Origin: Leptospiraceae bacterium
GTDB taxonomy: Bacteria; Spirochaetota; Leptospiria; Leptospirales; Leptonemataceae
Assembly: GCA_026418015.1 (NCBI GenBank)
Contig: JAOACE010000020.1
Coordinates: 62,001 to 126,000, forward strand
Direction of reading: 5' to 3'
Length of the DNA: 64,000 nucleotides
In this document: one piece after another, positions 17,221 through 26,435 of the stretch
How positions within the stretch are numbered: the stretch's first letter is position 1
How the letters are laid out: every line of letters begins with the position of its first letter
Made by a program: the position numbers and the translations under genes
The notes under the pieces: model-generated
Told to the model about the DNA's origin: nothing
Seen by the model: the letters and a program-made list of their open reading frames with translations, nothing else
Databases searched by the model: none

Positions 17221-19262
17221 TCCCTTTCTATAATTCTTTTGTACCAAAAATTAGCTCTTTCGCTGTCATATTGTAGAACATCATTATCGATAAAATACCT
17301 TTTTGCTTCTTTAAATCGATTTAATTTGTATAACAAATAACCATACTCAAATTTAATTTTACCCTTTTGGTTGGGTTTTAAGTCCGAATTAGATAATAAT
17401 TCATTAATTTTTCTTTCTGCATTATAATAATCCTTTTGCCTATAGATTAAATCAACGATTTTGTTTATTTCTTTATCTATATCGATGGTTTCTTTTTTTT
17501 GTTGAGGTTGAGAGGTTATTTCTTTTGGCTGTTCGGTAGTTTGTTTTGTTTCTTGTTTTTCTTGCTTAATTTCATTTGAAGGTTCTTTTGAATCCAAATC
17601 GTTTATTATTACATTTTTGTCTTCTTTTTTTATTTCAACTGGATTTTTTAAATAATAAAATGCAGTTATCTCGTTTGTCTGAATATTATATTCCACAAAA
17701 TTATAATAATACTTTCCAGCTTCGAGATTACGATCTACGTAAACTCCTGCAACAAGTGGAAATTCTCCAATGTAAGTGCTATTTTCTTTAAGATCTTCGT
17801 ATTCACTAATCTTTTTAGGACTACGATAGATTAAAACTCTAATACGATTTGCATAATCTGGAATATAATCCCATGTAATTCGAACATTGTTTTTATTCTC
17901 TAATCGAATCGATATATTTTTTATACCAGAAATCGTTCCTTCCGATACAGTCTGTATTGCTTTTTTATCTTCTTGCTTTTCTTGTTTTGGTTGTTCAGCA
18001 TCACCATGAATAATGATTCCATAAGTTGTAAAGGTTTTGTTAGAATAAAAAACTCTTAACTCATTGTTGTTGGAAATAACAGGAATAACAGCATAAAAAT
18101 ATCTACCAGGTTTTAAGTTTTCATCAAGAAAACCAACACTACCAGACTGCGCATTGCCTAAATATTTTGATTTAGACAAAATCACATCGCTAGAAATAGG
18201 ATGATCGTTTCTATAAATTTTATAAAATTTTACTGATGGTCCTGCATCTACCCAAAATAATTGAATCGTATTTCGATTTACCTGATATGCAATCAAGGAA
18301 CTGGGTAAATATTCTAAATACTGATAATCAAGTGTGGGTTTTTTAAAAGTATGAGAAATATATGATTTTCGAAATTTTAAATTCGTATATTCTTTGTTTG
18401 TTTGCATATCATAAACACTTACACCATAAAAGACTGCCTCTTCTGGTAAAGGGTTCATATCAATAAAATTAGGTTTAAGTGATTCTCCTAAATATTGGGC
18501 TTTTTCGATACGTTCTTTGGAATCTAATGGCTCTTTACTCCGATAGATTCTATATTTTATATCCGATATCTCTACGGGTTTCCAGTTTAATACAACGCCT
18601 TTTTCTGTATTGAGGGCATCTAATTCGGATATTTCGAAATCTTCTGGTTTTAAGTTAGAACGATCTGTTGATAAAATTTTATCTTTTTCTGTTGTTGTAG
18701 TGATAGATGGTTGAATATTTCCACTACGATAAACGATAAATGGTGTTATAGTATAATTTATTCCTGGCTTTAAAACTAATACGCCATCTCTACTAAGTTC
18801 ATAGGATGTGACAGCAGCATAATAATAAACACCTTCGGGCATATCAATATCGATAAAGACTCGAGTATCTGGACTTAATGGAGGACTTGTTAAATTATAA
18901 GAGTTTAACAAGATTTCTTTCGTACTTATGGGTCGAGAATATCGAACTATATAGATTGGGGTAGAAATTTGTGGTACTGCATCCCAAGTAATCTTAGCTG
19001 AATAGGGATAAGTAGAATCCGGTATTACTTGCAAGTTTCTAATTTGAGGGAAATCGGGATAATCAGAAGTTGGTTTATCTTGAGATGGTTTAGTAGTATC
19101 TTGTTTTAAAGTAGTTTGAGTAGTAGCTTCTTTTTTTTCTTGAGGTTGAGTACTATCCACTGCCATTGGTAGCGGATCTACTCCGGGAATATCTTTGGCT
19201 CTATTTATAGCAAATAATAAAACAGGAAAAATAACAAAAAACATAAAAATTGATTTTCTCAT
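17217..19262 (-). CDS. Exported protein with four FN3-like repeats and a C-terminal TPR-like end
   Basis: 681 residues. A signal peptide (MRKSIFMFFVIFPVLLFA) is followed by a Pro/Thr/Gln-rich spacer. Four fibronectin-III-like repeats are visible at about residues 70-165, 205-300, 320-410 and 445-545. Each has a core such as AKITWDAVP..IYIVRYSRP, VVLNWKPVE..KYRIYRSKEP, IQLFWVDAG..FYKIYRNDHP or VRITWDYIP..RVLIYRSPKK. Each ends in a G(R/K/V)YYYA-type strand. A Glu/Lys/Gln-rich linker (550-600) leads into a short TPR-like tail (YYNAERKINELLSNSDL...YEYGYLLYKLNRFKEAK). It is coupled to the downstream TPR protein by an ATGA overlap. Likely periplasmic scaffold or binding protein; function unknown. 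Confidence 0.75.
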   Translation of the reverse strand: MRKSIFMFFVIFPVLLFAINRAKDIPGVDPLPMAVDSTQPQEKKEATTQTTLKQDTTKPSQDKPTSDYPDFPQIRNLQVIPDSTYPYSAKITWDAVPQISTPIYIVRYSRPISTKEILLNSYNLTSPPLSPDTRVFIDIDMPEGVYYYAAVTSYELSRDGVLVLKPGINYTITPFIVYRSGNIQPSITTTTEKDKILSTDRSNLKPEDFEISELDALNTEKGVVLNWKPVEISDIKYRIYRSKEPLDSKERIEKAQYLGESLKPNFIDMNPLPEEAVFYGVSVYDMQTNKEYTNLKFRKSYISHTFKKPTLDYQYLEYLPSSLIAYQVNRNTIQLFWVDAGPSVKFYKIYRNDHPISSDVILSKSKYLGNAQSGSVGFLDENLKPGRYFYAVIPVISNNNELRVFYSNKTFTTYGIIIHGDAEQPKQEKQEDKKAIQTVSEGTISGIKNISIRLENKNNVRITWDYIPDYANRIRVLIYRSPKKISEYEDLKENSTYIGEFPLVAGVYVDRNLEAGKYYYNFVEYNIQTNEITAFYYLKNPVEIKKEDKNVIINDLDSKEPSNEIKQEKQETKQTTEQPKEITSQPQQKKETIDIDKEINKIVDLIYRQKDYYNAERKINELLSNSDLKPNQKGKIKFEYGYLLYKLNRFKEAKRYFIDNDVLQYDSERANFWYKRIIERE

Positions 19263-19323
19263 ATTTCTACCCTATAATAATCGGTTATAATAAAATCAAA
19301 ATTCAATCAAGAGAAAAATAAAA

Positions 19324-19956
19324 ATGAGAGGATTGCCCTACTACGAAGATCCTGAATATCATCGATATTTACTTTCTCCCCAAAGAAGAGAACTATTTCC
19401 AGTTGAAAAAATCTTTTCTCAAATCGATTGGAAGAATAAAATCAACATATTAGATTTTGGAATAGGCAATGGTTACTACCTACCGAGTTTTTTCGAATAC
19501 GGAGAAAAAGATATATTTATATGGGGTGCCGAATGTCAAGAAATACTCATAGATGAATGCCTTAAACGAAAAGTACGCGAAGGATATAAAAACTTTATTC
19601 CCTTTTACATCGATAAAACAGAACATCCTCTTCTTCCCGAATGGATCCCCGAAATGGATATGATTTTTTGTTCTTGTGTTTTATCTACTTTTGCTAATCC
19701 AACACTTGGTTTGTTGGGCACAGGAAGAATATTAAAACAAAACGGAATTTTTGTGATAATTGATTGGGAACGTGTAGAAGCACCATCCGGACCAGATATT
19801 TCTCAAAAAGTTTCTTCCGAAAGAATGAAGTTTTGTATAGAAGAAGCAGGTTGTAGAATCATTAAGGTACTAAATATTAATCCTTATGTTTATGGATTTA
19901 TTGCACAGAAAGATCCAGAAAAATTCATCGACATAAGTTATTTAAAACAAATGTAA
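19324..19956 (+). CDS. Class I SAM-dependent methyltransferase
   Basis: A 210-residue Rossmann-type methyltransferase. Motif I is INILDFGIGNGYYLPSFF (about residues 40-57), with the acidic end of strand 2 in WGAECQEILIDECLKR. Motif IV-like is MDMIFCSCVLSTFANP, and a strand 5/helix E block is GRILKQNGIFVIIDWERVEAPSGP. The pattern is that of UbiE/small-molecule methyltransferases (Methyltransf_11 group). The substrate cannot be told. It has its own start on the plus strand, divergent from the FN3-like gene (61-base gap), and ends one base before the end of mtaB, which is on the opposite strand. Confidence 0.75.
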   Translation: MRGLPYYEDPEYHRYLLSPQRRELFPVEKIFSQIDWKNKINILDFGIGNGYYLPSFFEYGEKDIFIWGAECQEILIDECLKRKVREGYKNFIPFYIDKTEHPLLPEWIPEMDMIFCSCVLSTFANPTLGLLGTGRILKQNGIFVIIDWERVEAPSGPDISQKVSSERMKFCIEEAGCRIIKVLNINPYVYGFIAQKDPEKFIDISYLKQM

Positions 19957-19957
19957 G

Positions 19958-21328
19958 CTATACAATTCTACCTAATATTTCTATATCGTATTTTTTTGTA
20001 TTTTGATTAAATACTCTATAAAAATCACAAATTTGTACTTGTAAAATCATTCCTTTTTTAAAATTATTTTCTTTATGGGGGATTTTAACGTATAAGTAAT
20101 CCTCTGTTAGAACTTTGATATATCCATTCGCTATTTCTTCTACAATTCCTTGATACATTTTATAAAGAGAATTTTTTAAATATTTTAACATTTGTTTTTC
20201 TTTAAGCTCGAATAACTCATTGATGCGATTCTGAACAATATGTTTTGGGACAAGGGTACTTTTGTTATTTTGCACGAATTTTTCGATTTCTGTATCTTTT
20301 CTTAAAGAAAATGGGAATGCATGGATGTTTACAAAGTTTAAATTCAAAATTAAATCGATGGTTTTTCGAAAATCTTCTTCTGTTTCTGTTGGAAATCCAA
20401 CGATAACATCTGTCCCCAAAAATATATCTGGATTGATTTTTAATACCTTTTCAATCCTTAAAGAAAATGTTTTGGAATTATAGCTTCTCTTCATCATTCT
20501 TAGGATTTTATCAGAACCACTTTGTAGTGGTACATGCAAAAAATTACAAAACTTAGGATGTAAAGATAGTTCTGCTAATCTTTCGTTTACATCGGAAGGT
20601 TCAATGCTAGAAATTCTTAATCTACTAAATTTTAATCTTTCTAGAATCTTTTCTATAAGATCGTTAAAGCGAAAGTGTTTATATCTATACCATCCTATGT
20701 TTACACCCGTTAGAACGATTTCGGGTATCTTACTTGCTTCTAACTGATCGACCTGATAGAGTATTTCTTCTATACTGAGAGATATACCACCACCTCTTGC
20801 CATGGGAATTTTACAGTAACTACACTTTCTATCACAACCATCTTGTATTTTTAGGTATGCTCTGGTATGATTGATTGGTACAACATTTCCATAGCTAAAA
20901 GGATCTTCGATGGGTCTTCTTTTTTTACTTTCTTCAAAATAGTTTAATGGTCCAGTAGAATAAATTACTTTTTCTTCGTTTGAATTTTTTTGCTGATAAA
21001 TTTCGAAGATTTTACTTTTTTTTTCGTTTCCGATAATTGCCCAAACCCCTGGTATTTTTTGCAATTCTTCTTGGTCTGTTTGGGCATAACAACCCGTTAC
21101 AATGATTTTTGCAGATGGATTTTTTTTTAATAAATTTCTTATTATATATCGATTTTTAGAATCCGCATGGCTTGTAACTGTACATGTGTTTATTATGGCA
21201 ATATCTGGACCATCCTCCCAATTTACAGCTTGATATCCATTAGAGATAAATTGATTCAATATACCATCAGATTCGTATATATTTAACCTACAACCTAATG
21301 TATAAATCCCAACTGTTTGTTTTTTCAT
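19958..21328 (-). CDS. mtaB: tRNA t6A methylthiotransferase MtaB (radical SAM)
   Basis: Adds the 2-methylthio group to t6A37 of tRNA. 456 residues. The N-terminal UPF0004 domain has its three cysteines in TLGCRLNIYESD, INTCTVTSHAD and VTGCYAQTD. The radical SAM motif is DGCDRKCSYCKIPMARG (CxxxCxxC), followed by EIVLTGVNIG, LRISSIEPSDV, FLHVPLQSGSDKILRMMKRSYN and GTDVIVGFPTETEEDF. A short TRAM-like end follows. IEPSD and the early GCRLN motif fit MtaB better than MiaB or RimO. Its substrate t6A needs the Sua5 enzyme encoded at 3.4 kb. The gene starts directly after the TPR gene at 21329, in the clpC operon. Confidence 0.9.
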   Translation of the reverse strand: MKKQTVGIYTLGCRLNIYESDGILNQFISNGYQAVNWEDGPDIAIINTCTVTSHADSKNRYIIRNLLKKNPSAKIIVTGCYAQTDQEELQKIPGVWAIIGNEKKSKIFEIYQQKNSNEEKVIYSTGPLNYFEESKKRRPIEDPFSYGNVVPINHTRAYLKIQDGCDRKCSYCKIPMARGGGISLSIEEILYQVDQLEASKIPEIVLTGVNIGWYRYKHFRFNDLIEKILERLKFSRLRISSIEPSDVNERLAELSLHPKFCNFLHVPLQSGSDKILRMMKRSYNSKTFSLRIEKVLKINPDIFLGTDVIVGFPTETEEDFRKTIDLILNLNFVNIHAFPFSLRKDTEIEKFVQNNKSTLVPKHIVQNRINELFELKEKQMLKYLKNSLYKMYQGIVEEIANGYIKVLTEDYLYVKIPHKENNFKKGMILQVQICDFYRVFNQNTKKYDIEILGRIV

Positions 21329-22087
21329 TTATTTTTCAAGACGTGCTAAGTTGGATTTTGCTATGTCGTAATTTGGATCGATAGATAAGGCTTTTTTATA
21401 ATATTTGCTTGCTTCCTGATTGTTTTTTGCCGCAAGTTCTTGTAAAACACCTAAATTGTTATAAACTTTTTTTAACAAATCTTTATCAACTTCTTTTAAA
21501 GACGTAATAGCATTAAAGCGAAATTGTGCTAATTCGTAGTTATTTTGTTGTAGATAAATTAAACCATCTAGATAAAAAGCTGGCATAAAAGTAGGATTTT
21601 GTGCAATGATAGTTTCTAACTGTTTTCTTGCTGCTTGATAATTCTTTGCAAAATACGAAGCCTTAGCTATTTGATAACGAATTTGAATATCCTTTTGCTT
21701 ATCATTTTTAAATTGATTGTATGCTTGGTATAATAAATTAGTAGCATTGTTAAACTGTTTCTTTCTAATATAAACCTCAGACATCAAAATAGATACTTCA
21801 TAAGAATCAGGATGATCGTTCATTGCATATCTTAAATGTGCTAATGCATTATCGTAATTGTTTAGTTCAATGTAATTTGCAGCAGCTAATAACCGAAATT
21901 CTAAGGAATTTTTGTAATTATCAAATACTTCTCGGATTTTATTCAAAGATTCTTCGTATTTTTGGTTTATGAATAATTCCATTGCACTTTCGTAATTTGG
22001 TGGATAAGCTGATAAAATGTTCCCCACGAATATAATATTAATCAACCCAAAATATATTTTTTTGTTTTTTAATAACCTCATAATCAT
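21329..22087 (-). CDS. Secreted TPR protein
   Basis: 252 residues with an N-terminal basic/hydrophobic signal (MIMRLLKNKKIYFGLINIIFVGNILSAY) and about five tetratricopeptide units. These include AMELFINQKYEESLNKIREVF, AAANYIELNNYDNALAHLRYAMNDHPDS, KASYFAKNYQAARKQLETIIAQNPTF, and a last unit EASKYYKKALSIDPNYDIAKSNLARL. TPRs bind partner proteins, so a periplasmic adaptor role is probable. The gene sits between the small membrane protein after clpC and mtaB with almost no gaps, which suggests one transcript clpC-orf-TPR-mtaB. Confidence 0.75.
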   Translation of the reverse strand: MIMRLLKNKKIYFGLINIIFVGNILSAYPPNYESAMELFINQKYEESLNKIREVFDNYKNSLEFRLLAAANYIELNNYDNALAHLRYAMNDHPDSYEVSILMSEVYIRKKQFNNATNLLYQAYNQFKNDKQKDIQIRYQIAKASYFAKNYQAARKQLETIIAQNPTFMPAFYLDGLIYLQQNNYELAQFRFNAITSLKEVDKDLLKKVYNNLGVLQELAAKNNQEASKYYKKALSIDPNYDIAKSNLARLEK

Positions 22088-22133
22088 ATTGTCGGAATTT
22101 TACTTATGCTATAAAAAACAAATATTTTTTGGT

Positions 22134-22604
22134 TTAAGAGATTTTTTTTATTTTCTTGTTAAAAAATCCATATTTTCTGTTGAGGGGTAAAATAAAATTT
22201 CGCGAGGGGTCAGAAGTTAAATATCTAATAGGAATATAAGGAATTATAGACATAAGCTTATGTTCTATAACTTCATTGCCAACATAATATTCTTGGTTAA
22301 TTTGTAAGATTGGCATGTTTAAATCATAATTGTAGTATAATTCTACGTTGTTATTAATATCTGTAAGTAAACTAAAAGGAATTTTGCAATATCCTTCGTA
22401 CTCTTTTTTCTTAACTGTATAGCGATATTTGATTGCTAGATATGGTTCATAAAATTTATGATTTTTAATAAAAAGTGTTTCTATTTTGTCGATTTCTGCC
22501 AATAAGACATTACTTTTTTTCTTGTTTAAAAAGACCTTAGCAACAATAATAAAAATCACTACTATTGCTGCTAAGAATATCCAGTATAAATTTATTTCTA
22601 ACAT
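22134..22604 (-). CDS. Single-helix membrane protein, DUF3592-like
   Basis: 156 residues. One clear N-terminal membrane helix (YWIFLAAIVVIFIIVAKVF) is followed by KKK on the cytoplasmic side. The soluble part contains the beta-rich segment AIKYRYTVKKKEYEGYCKIPFSLL and VELYYNYDLNMPILQ. This resembles DUF3592-type domains (V.Y.Y.V.G..Y.G...). The start is one base after the clpC stop, so the gene is the second of the clpC operon. Function unknown; the DUF assignment is tentative. Confidence 0.6.
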   Translation of the reverse strand: MLEINLYWIFLAAIVVIFIIVAKVFLNKKKSNVLLAEIDKIETLFIKNHKFYEPYLAIKYRYTVKKKEYEGYCKIPFSLLTDINNNVELYYNYDLNMPILQINQEYYVGNEVIEHKLMSIIPYIPIRYLTSDPSRNFILPLNRKYGFFNKKIKKIS

Positions 22605-22605
22605 A

Positions 22606-25200
22606 CTATGTTAATTGCCCACTATTTGCTGGTTCAGGATCGGTATTTTCTATCTTAATCTTTTTTAAGGTGATTTTAGAACCTTTCTCTTTCTTTTCTT
22701 TTTCCTTTTTCTCTCTTTCTAATTGTTTTTCTTTAAAGATTTTATCGTATTCATTCCATTCTTTTTCTTCGAATTTCAATTTTTCTTCTTTTTTGCTGTA
22801 AGTAATAAATATTTGAGTAGGTTCTTTATAAGCACCTTCTAAAAATCTATTTGCTAAATAATCTTCTACTTCTTTTTGAATTAACCTTCTTAATGGTCTT
22901 GCACCATATTTCTCGTCATAACCTTTTTCGCAAAAATGTTCTTTCGCTAAGTCATCTAATTCGATTCTGATTTTTTTATCAAAAAGATAATTATTTAAGC
23001 GATTGACCATAATATCAATAATAGATTTGATCTGATCCTTCGTTAAGGAATGGAAAACAATTACTTCGTCAATTCTATTCAAAAATTCTGGGTTAAAATG
23101 TTTTTTTAATGCTTCTAATGCTTTTTCTTTTTTACTTTCTTCTCTTCGAATTTGAGATTCAGAAAAACCTACTTTTCCACTCTTTTGCAACTCTCTTGCA
23201 CCTATGTTAGAAGTCATTATGATAATTGTATCTCTAAAATCTACTCTTCGACCATGTGTATCTGTTAGATTTCCTTCTTCTAATATTTGCAATAAAATGT
23301 TAAAAACGTCTGGATGAGCTTTTTCTATTTCGTCGAACAATATAACAGAATATGGATTTCTTCGAACATACTCTGTTAACTGACCAGCATCATCATAGCC
23401 AATATAACCAGGAGGAGAACCAATCAACTTAGATACTGAATGTGGTTCCATAAATTCAGACATATCTAATCGATGTAGTTTTTCTTCTTTTCCAAAGAGA
23501 AACTCTGCGAGTGCTCTTGCTAATTCTGTTTTACCCACACCGGTTGGTCCTAAGAAAATAAAAGAACCCGAAGGCTTACGAGGATCTTTAAATCCAGTTC
23601 TTGAACGTCTTACTGCACGACTAATCATTTCTATAGCTTCTTCTTGACCAACAACACGTTTTTTTAACTCTTCTTCCATTTTTAAAAGTTTACTTGCTTC
23701 GCTTTCTTCGATTTTTTCTAAGGGAATACCTGTCCACATACTCACAACAGAATAGATATCTTCTTCTCCAATTTGAATCGCATAAGTCGAAAGCTTTTCT
23801 TGCCACTCTTGGATTAGGTTTTCCAATTCTTGTTTTTTTAGAGCAATTTCATCTCTTACTTGAGCAGCTGCTTCGTATTCTTGAGCTTTTACCAAATCAT
23901 CTTTTTTCTTAGTTAAGAGTTTAATTTCTTCTTCTAACGCGATAATTTCATCAGGTCTTTTTGAATTTTGTAATCGAGCTCTTGCACCTGCTTCGTCAAT
24001 TATATCGATGGCTTTATCTGGTAAATGCCTGTCGTTAATATAGCGTACAGATAACTTAACTGCCATTTCAATTGCATCATCTGTGTAATAAACCCTGTGA
24101 TGTTTTTCGAAAGTAGATTTTAATCCTTTTAGAATTAAGATTGCATCATCTTCGGATGGTTCTTTTACATGGATTGGTTGGAACCTTCTTTCTAATGCAG
24201 AGTCTTTTTCTATGTATTTTCTGTATTCTGTAAGGGTTGTAGCACCTATACATTGAATTTCCCCTCGGGCTAATGCTGGTTTTAACATATTCGCAGCATC
24301 AATCGCGCCTTCTGCAGCACCAGCACCAATCAATGTATGTAACTCATCGATAAAGATAATCACATTTCTCGCGTTTTGAATTTCTCTTAAAATTTTTTTT
24401 AAACGATCTTCGAATTCCCCTCTATATTTTGTTCCAGCTACCAAAGAAGCTAGATCTAATGCTACAACTCTTTTATCTAATAGAAGATCGGGAACTTCGC
24501 CATTGGCAATTCGAATCGCTAATCCTTCTACTATAGCAGTTTTCCCTACACCAGCTTCTCCAATTAGTACGGGGTTGTTTTTAGTTCTTCTACATAAAAC
24601 TTGGGTTAACCTAGTTATTTCTGTTTCTCTTCCAATTACTGGGTCTAACTTACGTTCAAATGCCATTTGAGTTAGATCTCGTGCAAATTCGTCTAACGTA
24701 GGTGTTTTATTTTTTTCTGATAGCTGACGCGGCTGAGAAGTAGAAGAAGGAGAGGGATTCGATGCAACGCCAAGGATTCTTAAAATTTCCCCTTTTATGA
24801 CAGAATAGTTAATCTGAAACTGAGCTAATGTTGCACCAACAATATTGTTACTATCTCTTAATAATGCCAAGAGGATATGTTCTGTTCCTACGTAGTTATG
24901 CTTTAATCGCCTTGCTTCTTCTTTGGAATAATCGATAATCTTTTGATATTTATCCGGATTAGGAGATAATTCCAAGAGTAATGCTCCGCTACCTTGTTTT
25001 GCTCTTCTTTCGATTTCTTTTTTTAATTCTTTTAGATCTACTTGTAAGTTTTTTAAAATTTTTATCGCAACTGAATCTTCTTCTCTTAGTAGTCCAAGCA
25101 ATATATGCTCAGGACCAATCATATCGTGTCCTAAACGTTTTGCTTCTTGTTGAGCGTATTCATTCAAAACCTTTTTGGCTCTTTTAGTAAAATCAAACAT
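22606..25200 (-). CDS. clpC: AAA+ unfoldase ClpC
   Basis: 864-residue class I Clp ATPase that unfolds proteins for ClpP. The N-domain has two repeats; both keep the Glu used by B. subtilis ClpC to bind phospho-arginine (E31 in [13 protein letters not shown]107 in [12 protein letters not shown]). The D1 Walker A is [15 protein letters not shown], and the M domain holds a UVR-like coiled coil ([23 protein letters not shown]). D2 has [16 protein letters not shown] and a Walker B ([14 protein letters not shown]). An IGF/VGF-like loop for ClpP docking is KVGFSES, after LQKSG. The tail is unusually Lys/Glu-rich ([19 protein letters not shown]). AAAAGGAGTATC is the ribosome site. The gene lies 101 bases after an McsA-McsB fusion. 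Confidence 0.95.
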   Translation of the reverse strand: MFDFTKRAKKVLNEYAQQEAKRLGHDMIGPEHILLGLLREEDSVAIKILKNLQVDLKELKKEIERRAKQGSGALLLELSPNPDKYQKIIDYSKEEARRLKHNYVGTEHILLALLRDSNNIVGATLAQFQINYSVIKGEILRILGVASNPSPSSTSQPRQLSEKNKTPTLDEFARDLTQMAFERKLDPVIGRETEITRLTQVLCRRTKNNPVLIGEAGVGKTAIVEGLAIRIANGEVPDLLLDKRVVALDLASLVAGTKYRGEFEDRLKKILREIQNARNVIIFIDELHTLIGAGAAEGAIDAANMLKPALARGEIQCIGATTLTEYRKYIEKDSALERRFQPIHVKEPSEDDAILILKGLKSTFEKHHRVYYTDDAIEMAVKLSVRYINDRHLPDKAIDIIDEAGARARLQNSKRPDEIIALEEEIKLLTKKKDDLVKAQEYEAAAQVRDEIALKKQELENLIQEWQEKLSTYAIQIGEEDIYSVVSMWTGIPLEKIEESEASKLLKMEEELKKRVVGQEEAIEMISRAVRRSRTGFKDPRKPSGSFIFLGPTGVGKTELARALAEFLFGKEEKLHRLDMSEFMEPHSVSKLIGSPPGYIGYDDAGQLTEYVRRNPYSVILFDEIEKAHPDVFNILLQILEEGNLTDTHGRRVDFRDTIIIMTSNIGARELQKSGKVGFSESQIRREESKKEKALEALKKHFNPEFLNRIDEVIVFHSLTKDQIKSIIDIMVNRLNNYLFDKKIRIELDDLAKEHFCEKGYDEKYGARPLRRLIQKEVEDYLANRFLEGAYKEPTQIFITYSKKEEKLKFEEKEWNEYDKIFKEKQLEREKKEKEKKEKGSKITLKKIKIENTDPEPANSGQLT

Positions 25201-25245
25201 AATGATACTCCTTTTATAATAATAGCGTTTTAAAATTTATATTTT

Positions 25246-25275
25246 TATATAAATCCATCATTCTTAGATTGTCAT
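25246..25275 (-). promoter_or_regulatory. Possible promoter of clpC
   Basis: Minus strand: ATGACA (25275-25270, 5 of 6 to TTGACA), an 18-base spacer, TATATA (25251-25246). It is placed about 45 bases before the clpC ATG in the gap after the kinase gene. No CIRCE-like or CtsR-like (direct GGTCAAA repeat) operator was seen beside it. Confidence 0.4.
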
Positions 25276-25301
25276 TCATTTTTTTAAACTTATATCCTCT
25301 T

Positions 25302-26435
25302 CTAATAAATTTTCGAATAACTAAGTATCTCATAAAACCAATAAATCAACTTTTTTTTTAAGTCTGATTCAAAATTTTTCATGTCTAAGTAAGGTACATC
25401 CCAACCAATCGTAAGATAATCTTTTATTTGTGAACCTTCTCCCATGTCCCCTCTAATACTATAATTTTTTAGACGTTTAAAAAAATCATTTCTCTGAAAA
25501 AAATATAAATTTTTTATTCGAGATTCATGATTCAGTTTGAACCTTAGATAAATCCTTATTCCACTTCCAGCATTCGATGGGCATGCTGTTAAAAATCCAA
25601 ATTCTGGGTTTACTTGCCATAAAAAAATTGAATCCAATAGTTGATAAAATTTATAGACATAAAAGATAGTTTCGATTATATTTTCGACATTAGTAGAATG
25701 ATTAAAAAAATAGAATGTTTCTACTCTAAAATGATCTTCTTCCCCTACATAGAACCTTGTTAGAAGTTGATTGTTCAATAGCAGAACTTTTAAATTTTGA
25801 TATTCTAAATTATTCTGTATATTCAAATTTTCTATCAGATCAGTTTCTGTAATCTCTAAAATATTATAATATTTTATTAAATTTTTTATAATAAACGAAT
25901 TAGAATTCAATAATATATCGGACAAAAGGTAGATCAATTCCGGTTTTAAGCTATAAGATAAACCTTGAACATTTCTCGTATATCGCATTCGTAAGCTTAT
26001 TTCCCAATCTTTCGTATCGATTGGTACTTCTTGGATGGATTTAAGCAAAATAGGTTGATGTTGATTTTTATTTTGATACTCTTGTAGAATTTCATTAAAA
26101 AGATAAAATCGCGATCTTATTAAGGAATTATTTTTGGTTTCGATGATATATTTTTTAATAGCATGTTTTTCCAATAGATATATTTCGTCCAATTGTTTAT
26201 TCCCAAAAAAGTTTTGTATTTCTTCTCGAAACGTTCGATAACAATTAAAACATCTTAATTTTTTTTCTTTATAAATTTCATCAAATATTGCGCCACAAAT
26301 ACATTTTGTATAATTCCTTAAAGCAAGAGATAATGGAAAAAAAGAATTACAATGTTCACAGTATATCGTAGATTTAGTTAAATCTTCCGTTGGATTAAAA
26401 ACGCTAATGGGTTTGTTACAATTTGGACAAATCAT
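25302..26435 (-). CDS. McsA-McsB fusion: zinc-finger adaptor plus protein arginine kinase domain
   Basis: 377 residues. Part 1 (1-70) looks like McsA: zinc knuckle C3/C6...C26/C29, then CICGAIFDEIYKEKKLRC and CYRTFREEI, matching McsA's second finger (C45, C47, C62, C65; the first pair is CxC rather than CxxC). A helical stretch (90-125) resembles the McsA coiled region. Part 2 (about 140-377) looks like the McsB phosphagen-kinase fold: EISLRMRYTRN (for SSRIRLARN), GEEDH (231-235), FGFLTACPSNAGSGIR with catalytic Cys285, and RGDMGEGS with Glu333. All three catalytic positions known from McsB (Glu of EEDH, Cys, Glu of GEGS) are present. About 70-80 C-terminal residues of McsB are missing, including the RDxxRA phospho-arginine sensor. 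Its ATG overlaps the lolD stop (ATGA). Confidence 0.82.
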   Translation of the reverse strand: MICPNCNKPISVFNPTEDLTKSTIYCEHCNSFFPLSLALRNYTKCICGAIFDEIYKEKKLRCFNCYRTFREEIQNFFGNKQLDEIYLLEKHAIKKYIIETKNNSLIRSRFYLFNEILQEYQNKNQHQPILLKSIQEVPIDTKDWEISLRMRYTRNVQGLSYSLKPELIYLLSDILLNSNSFIIKNLIKYYNILEITETDLIENLNIQNNLEYQNLKVLLLNNQLLTRFYVGEEDHFRVETFYFFNHSTNVENIIETIFYVYKFYQLLDSIFLWQVNPEFGFLTACPSNAGSGIRIYLRFKLNHESRIKNLYFFQRNDFFKRLKNYSIRGDMGEGSQIKDYLTIGWDVPYLDMKNFESDLKKKLIYWFYEILSYSKIY

